A DNA stretch of 64,000 nt from Streptomyces aureus (GTDB taxonomy: Bacteria; Actinomycetota; Actinomycetes; Streptomycetales; Streptomycetaceae). The stretch lies in the NCBI RefSeq assembly GCF_000725495.1, contig NZ_JNZD01000019.1:1-64000 (forward strand), read 5' to 3'. The notes beneath the pieces were generated by a model. It was not told where the DNA came from. It did no database searches and saw nothing but the letters and a program-made list of their open reading frames with translations. Shown here piece after piece: positions 37,550 to 46,647 of the stretch; within the stretch, counting starts at the first letter, position 1; each line of letters begins with the position of its first letter. The translations under genes were made by a program, and so were the position numbers.

Positions 37550-38620
37550 GTGTCCGCGCAGATAGCCATTGATCCCGGCCGCTTCAGCCAATTCGGTGAA
37601 GCCACCGGAAGCACCTTCTGTCTGATCACGAATTCCGAACTGGTGGACCGGATCGAACTCGTCGAGACGGCGCCGTACCGGGAATTTCTCACCATCACCC
37701 TGGATTCCGGGGACCGGTTCGAGGACATTCTCGAGAAGCGGATCCCGGAACCCGCGCACGTCCTCGTGGTCTCGCCCCACAGGTTCTTCGCGTCACCGGA
37801 CCCCGCCCTGGTGGGCCGGCGGAAGATCATGGGCATGGCGTGCAACTCGACGCCGACCACCCTCGACGAGATCCGGCACTTCCTCGGGGTCATGGAACGG
37901 ACCTCGGCGGCCGAGCAGGCGGCGTTCTGCGACACCTTCTTCGAACTCGCCGAGGACTCCGACCAGCTCGTGTACGTCGACCCGGTGCACGGCACCCGCG
38001 CCACCCTCGACCATCTGCGCGAGGGCCTGGTGTGGAACCAGCAGGCCGGACCGCTCGACTGGGGCGACCAGCAGATCGTCCCGTCCGGCGAGATCAGCGT
38101 GCTGCCCGTGGAGATCAGGGAGTTCGACGAGGCGCTGAAGCTGCCGCTCGAGGGCGAGATCACGCTGCGCGGCTACCCGATCCTGCACAACGGCACCCCC
38201 TCCTTCTCCCGCGCCGACCAGGCCCGTATCCACGCCGAGCTCTGGGCCATGCGCGACCACGCGATCAGGGCCACCGTCGAGGACGGCCGGATCACCCGGC
38301 TGCGGGCGCTGGACGCGGGGGCCGCGCCGGCCGTGGCGATGCTGGAACAGATGTTCGCGGTGGACTCCCGGTACCGGATCGTCTGGGAGATCGGCCACGC
38401 CCTCAACACCGCGCACGACATCCTGCCCGGCAACCACGCCATGAACGAGGTGTACGGCGGCACCGAGGGGTGCCTGCACTTCGGCCTCGGGCTCACCCCG
38501 TACACCCAGTACCACCTGGACATCATCTCGCCGGACACCCGCGTGCTGACGAGCAACGGCGTCGCGGTGATCGGCCACCCGGACCACCCCACCGTGGAGA
38601 GGGTCGTGTTCTTCGCATAG
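37550..38620 (+). CDS. M29/NicX-like metalloprotein A, metal ligands present
   Basis: 356 residues, cytoplasmic. The C-terminal half resembles the M29 aminopeptidase/2,5-dihydroxypyridine dioxygenase (NicX) fold: DQQIVPSGEISVLPVE, a Gly-rich IGHALN block, then Glu300 (MNEVYGG), His310 (CLHFGLG) and the His322-x-Asp324 pair (QYHLDIISP), matching the metal-ligand spacing I recall for that superfamily. The N-terminal half is not recognised. GTG 37550 is chosen because GGGAG lies five bases upstream and the protein then aligns end to end with the paralogue at 38830; ATG 37535 and TTG 37502 are in frame. First gene of the cassette with the 18-residue peptide. Whether it is a peptidase, oxygenase or something else cannot be told. 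Confidence 0.75.
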   Translation: MSAQIAIDPGRFSQFGEATGSTFCLITNSELVDRIELVETAPYREFLTITLDSGDRFEDILEKRIPEPAHVLVVSPHRFFASPDPALVGRRKIMGMACNSTPTTLDEIRHFLGVMERTSAAEQAAFCDTFFELAEDSDQLVYVDPVHGTRATLDHLREGLVWNQQAGPLDWGDQQIVPSGEISVLPVEIREFDEALKLPLEGEITLRGYPILHNGTPSFSRADQARIHAELWAMRDHAIRATVEDGRITRLRALDAGAAPAVAMLEQMFAVDSRYRIVWEIGHALNTAHDILPGNHAMNEVYGGTEGCLHFGLGLTPYTQYHLDIISPDTRVLTSNGVAVIGHPDHPTVERVVFFA

Positions 38621-38683
38621 CGGGTCGCGACCGCCCGGCCGGGGTGTACGCAAGGAAATCAACCCAACAGGAGGTGACTCCCC

Positions 38684-38740
38684 ATGAAGAAGATCAAGGT
38701 GCAGAAGAACCGCAACTACCTGGGCACGCTCCTGGGCTGA
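38684..38740 (+). CDS. 18-residue peptide gene, candidate RiPP precursor
   Basis: The peptide reads MKKIKVQKNRNYLGTLLG. It has the best ribosome site in the window: AGGAGGTGA, a near-complete match to the 16S rRNA 3' end, eight bases before the ATG. It lies between two paralogous M29-like genes (63 bases after one, 89 before the other), and a 12-bp perfect hairpin starts seven bases past its stop. The N-terminus is basic (K/R/Q/N), the C-terminus NYLGTLLG is neutral with a single Tyr. There is no Cys, Ser or Asp/Glu, so lanthipeptide, lasso and graspetide chemistry is unlikely. Alternative: a regulatory leader peptide. Confidence 0.6.
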   Translation: MKKIKVQKNRNYLGTLLG

Positions 38741-38747
38741 GTACCGA

Positions 38748-38782
38748 CCCGCGGCGGGGTGTTCACGACGCCCCGCCGCGGG
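38748..38782 (+). terminator. Strong hairpin right after the peptide gene (attenuator-like)
   Basis: CCCGCGGCGGGG pairs with CCCCGCCGCGGG, extended inward by three pairs including one wobble, loop of about five bases. It begins seven bases after the peptide stop, inside a run of co-directional genes. Partial termination here would give more peptide mRNA than enzyme mRNA, a common layout in RiPP operons. Confidence 0.75.
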
Positions 38783-38829
38783 GTTCCCCATTTCTCCTCC
38801 CGAGTTCTCTCCTCCCGAGGGAGTTTCCC

Positions 38830-39918
38830 GTGCCACCGCTGGAACTCACGACGAACGACTTCGACCAGTTCGGCCGGCCGGCCGGGACATTCTGTCTGAT
38901 CACGAACGAACAATGCGGCGAATCCCTTTCCCTGCGTTCCGGCGACGGCCGTTCCCGTGTGCTCCGGCTGACGCTTTCCCCCGGCACCCGCCTCGGCGAA
39001 CTGATCGAGCGGAGCGTCCCCGAGGACGCGAGCGTGCTGGCGGTCTGCCCCGGGCAGTTCCTCGATTCGCCGACCCCGCGGGAACTGGGCGGGCGCCGAC
39101 TGGCCGTGCTGCCGGCCGGGTCCACCCCGCTGACCGAGGAGCACGTCCATGCCTTCCTGCGCACCGCCGCCCGTACCGACGCCGCCGAACACGCCCGCGT
39201 GGCCGAGGATTTCTTCGACCTGGTGGGGGACAGCGACCGGCTGACGATCGTCGACGACGTCTCCGGCACCGAGGCCGAGTTCGACCACACGGCGGGCGCC
39301 TGCGTGTGGAACCAGCAGGCGGGCGTCCTGGACGAGGGCGACCAGCAGATCTTCCCGTCGGGCAAACTGAGCGTCACCGCCGCCGAGATCACCACCTTCG
39401 ACCCCGGAGCCCGGCTGCTCGGCCTCCGCGGGGACCTGACCCTGCGCGGCTGGCCGATCGTCCACCGCCACCGCGACCCGGCCGACGGCGCCGACCAGCG
39501 GCGGCTGTTCGAGGCGCTCACCCCGCTCGTCACCGAGGCCGTGACGCTGCGGGTGGCCGCCGGGAGCATCGAGGACGTCACCCCGCAGACACCCGGCGCG
39601 GCCCCGGCCGCCGTGGAGCTGGAGAAACTCCTCACCGACGATCCGCGCTACCGCGTCATCTGGGAACTCGGCTTCGGGATCAACACCATCACGGAGATCG
39701 TCCCGGCGAACTGCGGCCCCAACGAGGTGTACGGCGCCACCGGCGGCGTCGTGAACCTGGGCCTGGGGATCACGCCGGCCACGCGCTTCGCCCTGGCCTT
39801 CCTCTGCCCCCGCAGCTCCCTGCTGACATCGGACGGAACCGCCGTCCTCGGCGCCCGCAAGGCGGTGCGCCGCGGCCGGATGCGGCGCGTCTCCAGCGCG
39901 GGCTGCGGCTGCCACTGA
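38830..39918 (+). CDS. M29/NicX-like protein B, metal ligands lost
   Basis: 362 residues, paralogue of the 37550 gene over its whole length (shared FCLITN, VWNQQAG, GDQQI.PSG, ITLRG/LTLRG, NEVYG, GLG.TP). In the metal-binding block His310 is replaced by Asn (VVNLGLG) and the HxD pair by Ala-x-Ala (TRFALAF), so it should not bind the same metal. The C-terminus ends in SSAGCGCH, absent from protein A. GTG 38830 behind GAGGGAG. A non-catalytic partner of protein A or a peptide-binding subunit is the simplest reading; no function is proven. Confidence 0.75.
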   Translation: MPPLELTTNDFDQFGRPAGTFCLITNEQCGESLSLRSGDGRSRVLRLTLSPGTRLGELIERSVPEDASVLAVCPGQFLDSPTPRELGGRRLAVLPAGSTPLTEEHVHAFLRTAARTDAAEHARVAEDFFDLVGDSDRLTIVDDVSGTEAEFDHTAGACVWNQQAGVLDEGDQQIFPSGKLSVTAAEITTFDPGARLLGLRGDLTLRGWPIVHRHRDPADGADQRRLFEALTPLVTEAVTLRVAAGSIEDVTPQTPGAAPAAVELEKLLTDDPRYRVIWELGFGINTITEIVPANCGPNEVYGATGGVVNLGLGITPATRFALAFLCPRSSLLTSDGTAVLGARKAVRRGRMRRVSSAGCGCH

Positions 39919-39939
39919 CCCCAAGGAGGGAAGCACGCC

Positions 39940-40668
39940 ATGACGACCAACCCCGAACTGCGCAAGAAGGTCGACGCGGTCCTCGACACCTTCATCAAGG
40001 ACTTCTACGAGACGGTCCCCTACGCCCAGCACCAGAAGAACGCCTCGGAGCTGAACCTCGACTACTACAAGCGCCACAACATCGAGACGATCCTGCGGCT
40101 GCGGCGCAAGCGGACCGTGGACGCGCTGGCCATCAAGTACTTCACCAAGGTCGACCCGGTGCAGGCCAAGGCGTGGGCGCACTACACCGACGACGAGATG
40201 CTGCACGACCGGCTGTTCGCCGCCGACCTCGCCAAGGTCGGGGTCACCAAGGACCAGATCTACTCCACGGAACCCCTGCTCTCCACCAAACTCCTCACCG
40301 GATACCTCCAGTTCGGCATGGAGTTCGAGGACAGCCCGATGGCGCTGATCACCAGCGTGTACTTCGTCGAGTACGTCACCACGCGCACCCAGCCCGACTG
40401 GCTGGACAACCTCGGGGACGTCCTCGGCGAGGAGAACGTCAAGGGCGCCCGCGCCCACGTCAACACGGACCTCGACGACGACCACGACGACTTCGTGTGG
40501 CGCGTGCTGTCCACGCTGATCCACTCCGAGGCCGACGAGCGCAGGGTCGTCGAGCACCTCCACAACGTCTACTGGCTGTGGAAGCTCTACTTCGTCGAAC
40601 TGCACCAGCTCACCGTGCTCGGCAAGAGCGACGCCCAGATCCCGCTGCCCACCGCGTCCGAGGTCTGA
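39940..40668 (+). CDS. Heme-oxygenase-like diiron oxygenase (HDO) family protein
   Basis: 242-residue all-helical protein. Ligand pattern of HDOs such as UndA, CADD and SznF is visible: Glu86 and His89 (DDEMLHD), Glu144 (YFVEY), His173 (ARAHVN), Asp177 and a nearby His182 in a very acidic stretch. Spacings agree with what I recall for UndA and CADD. Such enzymes use diiron and O2 for N-oxygenation, C-C cleavage or desaturation, several of them on amino-acid-derived substrates. ATG at 39940 behind AAGGAGGG. It sits directly behind the M29-like pair and 11 bases before the next gene, so it is the probable oxidative enzyme of the cassette. Confidence 0.8.
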   Translation: MTTNPELRKKVDAVLDTFIKDFYETVPYAQHQKNASELNLDYYKRHNIETILRLRRKRTVDALAIKYFTKVDPVQAKAWAHYTDDEMLHDRLFAADLAKVGVTKDQIYSTEPLLSTKLLTGYLQFGMEFEDSPMALITSVYFVEYVTTRTQPDWLDNLGDVLGEENVKGARAHVNTDLDDDHDDFVWRVLSTLIHSEADERRVVEHLHNVYWLWKLYFVELHQLTVLGKSDAQIPLPTASEV

Positions 40669-40679
40669 GCGGGGCAGCG

Positions 40680-41447
40680 GTGGCCGACGACGACCGTGCC
40701 GCACGGCCCGGCGGGCGGCCCGGGGCCGAGGTACTGGCCCTGCCGCCCGGCCGGGAGCTGCCGACCGCGACCGAGAAGTGGATCGTGGACGGTCTGGTCC
40801 TCGCCATGCCGGGACTCCACACCCGCCAACTGTTCACGCTCCGCCGCGAGATGCTGACCGACGCCGACCACGTCGTCGCGGGGGTGGACCGCGAGCGCGA
40901 CCGCGTCGTGTCGCTGCTGACCTCCCGCTGGGCGGAGCTCCCGTCCGGGCGGCCCTGTCTGCACATCATGATCCAGTTCGTGGGGGACGCGTACCGGGGC
41001 GCCACCGTCTTCAAGGAGAGCTGGGCGCTGCACTTCGCCCGGCTGCTCGCCGAGGGCCGCCCGTTCCCCGAGGTGATCGCGCTGAAGACGTACAACCCGG
41101 TGGCGTACTGCGCGATGGCGGCGTTCAGCGGTCACCCGGACATCACCCTGTACCCGGACCTCGCGGGCAAGGACGACAGCCGGGAGGGCCTGGCGGCCGA
41201 GGTGGCCGCGGCGCTGGCCCCCCGGGCAGCGTTCGACCCGGTGCGCGGGGTCTTCCCGGGCATCGGCCGTCCGCTCGACCTCTACCGGGAACGGCCGCTG
41301 AGCCACGTGCCCGAGGCCAACCGGTACTTCGCCGAGCACACGCGGCCGGGGGACCGGGTGCTGTGCCTGCTGGACGTGCCCACACGGGCCGGGGCCGACG
41401 CGATCCTCACGGCCCTGGGGGTGCCGTTGCCCTCCGGCAGGAACTGA
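40680..41447 (+). CDS. Possible GNAT-fold acyltransferase
   Basis: 255 residues, not firmly recognised. The central part (LFTLRREMLTDADHVVAGVD, RVVSLLTSRW, LHIMIQFVGDAYRG, VIALKTYNPVAYCAMAAF) reads like the beta-sheet core and the so-called NPxxY-type end of a GNAT acyltransferase, but the acetyl-CoA loop R/Q-x-x-G-x-G/A is not clear. GTG at 40680 has only a weak ribosome site and may depend on readthrough from the HDO gene 11 bases upstream. If it is an acyltransferase it could acylate the cassette product or serve in self-protection. Confidence 0.55.
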   Translation: MADDDRAARPGGRPGAEVLALPPGRELPTATEKWIVDGLVLAMPGLHTRQLFTLRREMLTDADHVVAGVDRERDRVVSLLTSRWAELPSGRPCLHIMIQFVGDAYRGATVFKESWALHFARLLAEGRPFPEVIALKTYNPVAYCAMAAFSGHPDITLYPDLAGKDDSREGLAAEVAAALAPRAAFDPVRGVFPGIGRPLDLYRERPLSHVPEANRYFAEHTRPGDRVLCLLDVPTRAGADAILTALGVPLPSGRN

Positions 41448-41557
41448 GCCGTGCCGGCGGACGGTTCCCGGCGCCCCGGACGGGCGCCGCCTCCGTCTCC
41501 CGGCGTACGGCTCCGGACGGTCCAGGCAGGTCAGGCTCTCCAGGAACGCGAGGCAGC

Positions 41558-42667
41558 ATGGCGGACACCTTTCCCCCCGACTACTCCCGGGCCCGCGCCG
41601 CTTTCCTGGGCGCCGCCGAGGAGGCCGGCGCACGGCTGCGGACCTTCGCCCTGCCGGGGCACCTCGGGCCCGACGGCGGTGAACTCTGCGTGGACACCGC
41701 CTACTTGGGGCCACCCTCGGCGACGAAGCTCCTGGTGACGGTCTCCGGGACCCATGGCGTCGAGGGCTTCTGCGGCTCGGCCCTCCAGACCGGCGTCCTG
41801 CTCGGGGAGGGCGTCGCGAGGGCCGCCGCCGGGGCCGGGACCGGCGTCCTGCTCGTCCATTCCCTCAACCCCTACGGCTTCGCCCACCTGCGGCGTGTCA
41901 ACGAGGACAACGTCGACCTCAACCGGAACTTCGTCGACCACGCGGCCCCGCCGCACAACGACGCCTACGACGCGGTGCACCGCACCCTGGTGCCGCCGGA
42001 CGCGGCCGCCTTCGACCCCGGCGCGCTGGTCACCGCGCTCACCGCGCTGCGCGAACGGCTCGGCCCCCAGCACCTCCAGGAGGCCGTGACCCGGGGCCAG
42101 TACCGCCATCCCGACGGGCTGTTCTACGGGGGACACGCCCCCTCCTGGTCCCGTCGGGTGTTCGAGACGGTGGTCGCCGAACAGATCGCCGGTGCCGCCC
42201 ACGTCGGCTACATCGACCTGCACACCGGTCTCGGCGAGCGCGGCGCGGGCGAGCCCATCTTCCGCGGCGGCCGTGACGCCGGCGCCCGTGAGCGGGCGCA
42301 CCGGTGGTACGGCGACGCGCTCACCGCCTCCGAGGAGGGCACCTCCTCCTCCACCCCGATCGTGGGCAACACGGCGACCGCGGTCGCCGACGGCCTCGGC
42401 GCGGGCGGTCTGCTCACCGCGATCACCCTGGAGTTCGGCACCCGGCCGGGGCCGGAGGTGCTGCTGGCGCTGTGCGCCGACACCTGGCTGCACCGGCACC
42501 TCCCGCCCGCCGAGGCGGTCCGCTCCGGCCTCAAGGAACTGATCCGCGCCGCGTTCTGTCCCGCGGAGGACGCCCGCTGGCGCGAGCAGGTGTTCCGACG
42601 GGCCCGCGAGGTCTTCGCCCAGGCCCTCACAGGTCTGGCCGACGCCAAGCCCGGCGATCCCGCCTGA
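41558..42667 (+). CDS. DUF2817, M14-like zinc carboxypeptidase
   Basis: 369 residues, no signal peptide. M14-type metal and substrate residues are visible: THGVEGFCGS (His and Glu ligands), NVDLNRNF (substrate-binding Asn-Arg), GYIDLHTGLGE (third His ligand) and a late catalytic Glu in ITLEFGTRPG. DUF2817 proteins are predicted cytoplasmic carboxypeptidases or deacylases. ATG at 41558. It lies 110 bases behind the GNAT-like gene and is the last gene of the plus-strand cassette. It could process the 18-residue peptide or hydrolyse an amide of the product. Confidence 0.82.
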   Translation: MADTFPPDYSRARAAFLGAAEEAGARLRTFALPGHLGPDGGELCVDTAYLGPPSATKLLVTVSGTHGVEGFCGSALQTGVLLGEGVARAAAGAGTGVLLVHSLNPYGFAHLRRVNEDNVDLNRNFVDHAAPPHNDAYDAVHRTLVPPDAAAFDPGALVTALTALRERLGPQHLQEAVTRGQYRHPDGLFYGGHAPSWSRRVFETVVAEQIAGAAHVGYIDLHTGLGERGAGEPIFRGGRDAGARERAHRWYGDALTASEEGTSSSTPIVGNTATAVADGLGAGGLLTAITLEFGTRPGPEVLLALCADTWLHRHLPPAEAVRSGLKELIRAAFCPAEDARWREQVFRRAREVFAQALTGLADAKPGDPA

Positions 42668-42796
42668 CGGCCCCGCGACCCCGACCGCTCCCGACCGACC
42701 CGCGCCCCGACCACCTTGCGGCCACCTCGCGACCGCGCCCCGGCCGCCGCCCTCCCGGGCGGCCGCCGGGGCTTCGCGCTGCCCGCTCCGGTCCCC

Positions 42797-42849
42797 GCCC
42801 GGCGTACGCCGGGCGCCCTGTCGGGCCGGGCAGGGTGCCGGGCCCGACA
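42797..42849. terminator. Twin hairpins between convergent DUF2817 and methyltransferase genes
   Basis: A perfect 18-base palindrome GCCCGGCGTACGCCGGGC (42797-42814) is followed by TGTCGGGCC (42819-42827) pairing with GGCCCGACA (42841-42849). The rest of the 200-base gap holds nothing recognisable. Confidence 0.75.
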
Positions 42850-42867
42850 AGGCGTGGCGGGCGGGTC

Positions 42868-43881
42868 TCAGGAGGACTTCCGGCCGATCGCCAGGACGGC
42901 CGTCCTCGGTACCGTGCAGGTCCAGGTTCCGGCCGCCGGATCGTGGGCGAGGGAGCGGGACTCCACGGTGCCGTCGGGGCGCCGCTCGCGGAAGATCGTG
43001 CCGGCCAGCTCCAGGGTGTGGCGGGCCGCGTCCGCCGGGTGCCCCTCCTCGATCCCGGCGAGACCGTACATGTCCAGCAGATAGCGTCCCAGTTCCCGTT
43101 CGGCCTCCCCGGCCGTGGCCCCGGTCGCGGTGTAGGGATCGGCCATCTCGGTCACCTCGCCCGAGTCGAAGCCCGCCTTCGTCAGATAGCCCCGCAGCTC
43201 CTCCCGGGTGAAGTGCTCGAAGTCGTGACCGGTCCGCGAGTACGGGTCGACGACGTCCCGGAACCAGGTGTCCATCGGGGACCCGACGAGGAAGTCGTGC
43301 AGCAGCAGCACACCGCCGGGCCGCAGCACCCGGTACGCCTCGTGGACGAGTTCGGCGCGCTCGTCGGCGGCGATGTGGTGCGATCCGTAGGCGACGAGGA
43401 CCGTGTCGGCACTGCCGTCCCGCAGGAGCAGCCGGTCGGCGCGCTGCACGAGCGCCGGACAGCCCGCAGCCCAGGCGGCGCGGACCATGTGGGGGGAGGC
43501 GTCGCAGGTCAGCACGGACAGACCGGTCAGGCGTCCGGCGTCCGCGACCCGGCGGACCAGGCCGTCGCCGCCGAGCACGTCCACGACGACGGAGGGCCGG
43601 CGGTCGGTCCGGGCGGGCACCAGGGACAGCAGGTGGTGGATGCCCCGGGCGCGCGCGGTGAGGTTGCGGGCCTGCGCGCGGATGTAGGAGGAACCCCGGC
43701 CGCCGGCCGCGTCCTCGTCGAAGTCGTCGCGGAATCCGGCGGCCGGCAGCCGGGCGAAGGCGCGGGCCCGTGCCGGGTCGACGCACGCGTGCAGGTCAGG
43801 GGCGGCCCGGCCGAGCCGGCTCAGATGATCCGCCATGTCGGCCTCGCCGAACGTCACATGATGTTCCGTCAGTCCGCTCAC
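42868..43881 (-). CDS. SAM-dependent methyltransferase (class I)
   Basis: 337 residues. Rossmann methyltransferase with motif I VVVDVLGGDGL (about 105-115), CDASPHMVRAA, DTVLVAYGSHHI and LRPGGVLLLHDF. An N-terminal helical region (1-90) and a C-terminal domain (about 215-337) surround it, as in small-molecule O- or C-methyltransferases. GTG at 43881 overlaps the M20 peptidase stop by four bases, so the two are coupled. Substrate unknown; a tailoring step in the neighbouring pathway is the natural guess. Confidence 0.85.
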   Translation of the reverse strand: MSGLTEHHVTFGEADMADHLSRLGRAAPDLHACVDPARARAFARLPAAGFRDDFDEDAAGGRGSSYIRAQARNLTARARGIHHLLSLVPARTDRRPSVVVDVLGGDGLVRRVADAGRLTGLSVLTCDASPHMVRAAWAAGCPALVQRADRLLLRDGSADTVLVAYGSHHIAADERAELVHEAYRVLRPGGVLLLHDFLVGSPMDTWFRDVVDPYSRTGHDFEHFTREELRGYLTKAGFDSGEVTEMADPYTATGATAGEAERELGRYLLDMYGLAGIEEGHPADAARHTLELAGTIFRERRPDGTVESRSLAHDPAAGTWTCTVPRTAVLAIGRKSS

Positions 43882-45236
43882 GGCCGCCCTCCCGCGGACT
43901 CCAGGAAGAGCGCGAGGGCCAGTGCCATGCGTTCGATCTCCTCGGGGTCCACGCTCTCGTCGGGCGCGTGGATCAGGCACTGCGGCTCCTCGACGCCGAT
44001 CAGCGCTATCTCCGCGTCCGGGAAGGTCTCCTGGAGCGCGTCGCAGGTGGGGATGGAACCGCCCTGCCCCGCCGTCGTCGGCTCCTGCCCGAAGGCCTCC
44101 CGCAGCGCCCCGGTCAGCTGCGCGTACGCCGGGCCGTCGGTGCGGGCCCGGAAGGGGCGGCTGGAGGAGATCCGGACCGTCTCCACCTCGACGCCCCAGG
44201 GGGCCGCCCGGGTCAGATGGGTCCGCAGCGCCTCCCAGGCGGCGTCCGGTTCGGTGCCGTAGGGGATGCGCAGATTGAGCTTGGCGGTGACCTCGCCGAG
44301 CACGGCCGGGGCCGAGCCGACCACCGGCGGGCAGTCGATGCCGACGACAGTCAGGGCGGGCCTGGCCCACAGCATGTCCGCCACGCTGCCGTCGCCTGCC
44401 AGCCGGACGCCGTCCCGCACCCCGATGTCCCGGCGGTAGCGGTCGACGGGATACTCCGCGCCCTGCCAGCGCCCGCTGTTGTCGAGGCCGTCCACCGTGG
44501 TGTTGCCCTCGGCGTCGTGCAGCGTGGCGAGCATCGCGATCAGCGCGTTGAGCGGGTCGGGGGCGGGCCCGCCGAACGATCCCGAGTGCACCGGCCCGGC
44601 CAGTGAGCGGACGGCGACGGTGGCGTGCACGACACCCCGCAGGTCGGTGGTGGTCGTGGGCACCCCGGCCGCGGAGTTGCCCGTGTCGCACACGAGCACG
44701 GTGTCGGCGTACAGGAGCTTGGGATTCTCCCGGATCAGGGCGGCGAGGCCGCCGGTGCTCTGCTCCTCGGCGCCCTCGGAGACGATCTTCACGCCCACCC
44801 CGAGCCGGGCCGGGTCGCCGAGCGCCCGCAGCGCGGTGAGCTGCATGACGATGTTGCCCTTGCAGTCGGCGGCCCCGCGCCCGTACCAGCGGCCGTCGGC
44901 GCGCTCGGTCAGGGTCCACACCGGGGTGGTCCAGGCGGGCTCGTCGAGCGGTGGCTGGACGTCGTAGTGGCTGTAGAGCAGGACGGTGGGGAAGCCGGGC
45001 GCGGCCGGCAGATGACCGAACACCGCCTTGCTGCCGTCCGGTGTGTCCAGCAGCCGCATCGCGGGGACGCCGGCCTCGGTGAACAGCCGGGCGACCAGGC
45101 CGGCGGCACTCTCGCACTCCTCCACCGGGTACTGCCGGGGGTCGGCGACGGACCGGTGCGCGACCAGGTCCCGCAGGTCCTCCTGAGCCCGGCCCATCAG
45201 TTCGCGTACCCGTGCGCGCAACGCCTTGGGCGGCAT
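43878..45236 (-). CDS. M20 family dipeptidase/metallopeptidase
   Basis: 452 residues, cytoplasmic. Dinuclear zinc site: LLYSHYDVQP (His, Asp), GAADCKGN (bridging Asp), SEGAEEQSTGG (catalytic and ligand Glu), VCDTGN and CLIHAPDES (last His). A dimerisation insert lies at about 200-320. It resembles carnosinase-like dipeptidases. ATG at 45236 behind GAAGGAGG. A hairpin separates it from the MFS gene upstream. Possible jobs are trimming a peptide prodrug, resistance, or supply of amino acids. Confidence 0.9.
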   Translation of the reverse strand: MPPKALRARVRELMGRAQEDLRDLVAHRSVADPRQYPVEECESAAGLVARLFTEAGVPAMRLLDTPDGSKAVFGHLPAAPGFPTVLLYSHYDVQPPLDEPAWTTPVWTLTERADGRWYGRGAADCKGNIVMQLTALRALGDPARLGVGVKIVSEGAEEQSTGGLAALIRENPKLLYADTVLVCDTGNSAAGVPTTTTDLRGVVHATVAVRSLAGPVHSGSFGGPAPDPLNALIAMLATLHDAEGNTTVDGLDNSGRWQGAEYPVDRYRRDIGVRDGVRLAGDGSVADMLWARPALTVVGIDCPPVVGSAPAVLGEVTAKLNLRIPYGTEPDAAWEALRTHLTRAAPWGVEVETVRISSSRPFRARTDGPAYAQLTGALREAFGQEPTTAGQGGSIPTCDALQETFPDAEIALIGVEEPQCLIHAPDESVDPEEIERMALALALFLESAGGRP

Positions 45237-45289
45237 GCGGCCTCCTTCTCGGTCGGTGTTCGGGTGGGTGTTCCGGGTCGTTGCGTACG

Positions 45290-45325
45290 GGCTCCCGGGC
45301 GCGTGGAGCGGGGCGCCCGGGAGCC
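45290..45325 (-). terminator. 13-bp hairpin after the MFS exporter gene
   Basis: GGCTCCCGGGCGC pairs with GCGCCCGGGAGCC, ten-base loop, starting two bases beyond the MFS stop on the minus strand. It divides the ATP-grasp/MFS operon from the M20/methyltransferase pair. Confidence 0.8.
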
Positions 45326-45327
45326 GG

Positions 45328-46643
<1,316 letters not shown>

Positions 46644-46647
<4 letters not shown>

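Noticed and set aside
38684..38740. Lasso peptide, lanthipeptide or graspetide precursor
   Set aside because: The peptide has no Cys, Ser, Asp or Glu and only one Thr, and there are no lasso B/C, LanM/LanB/LanC or MdnB/C-type genes next to it.
39940..40668. PqqC, making the cassette a PQQ-like cofactor pathway
   Set aside because: The fold class may be shared, but there is no PqqE-type radical SAM gene, no PqqD, and the peptide lacks the Glu-x-x-x-Tyr pair.
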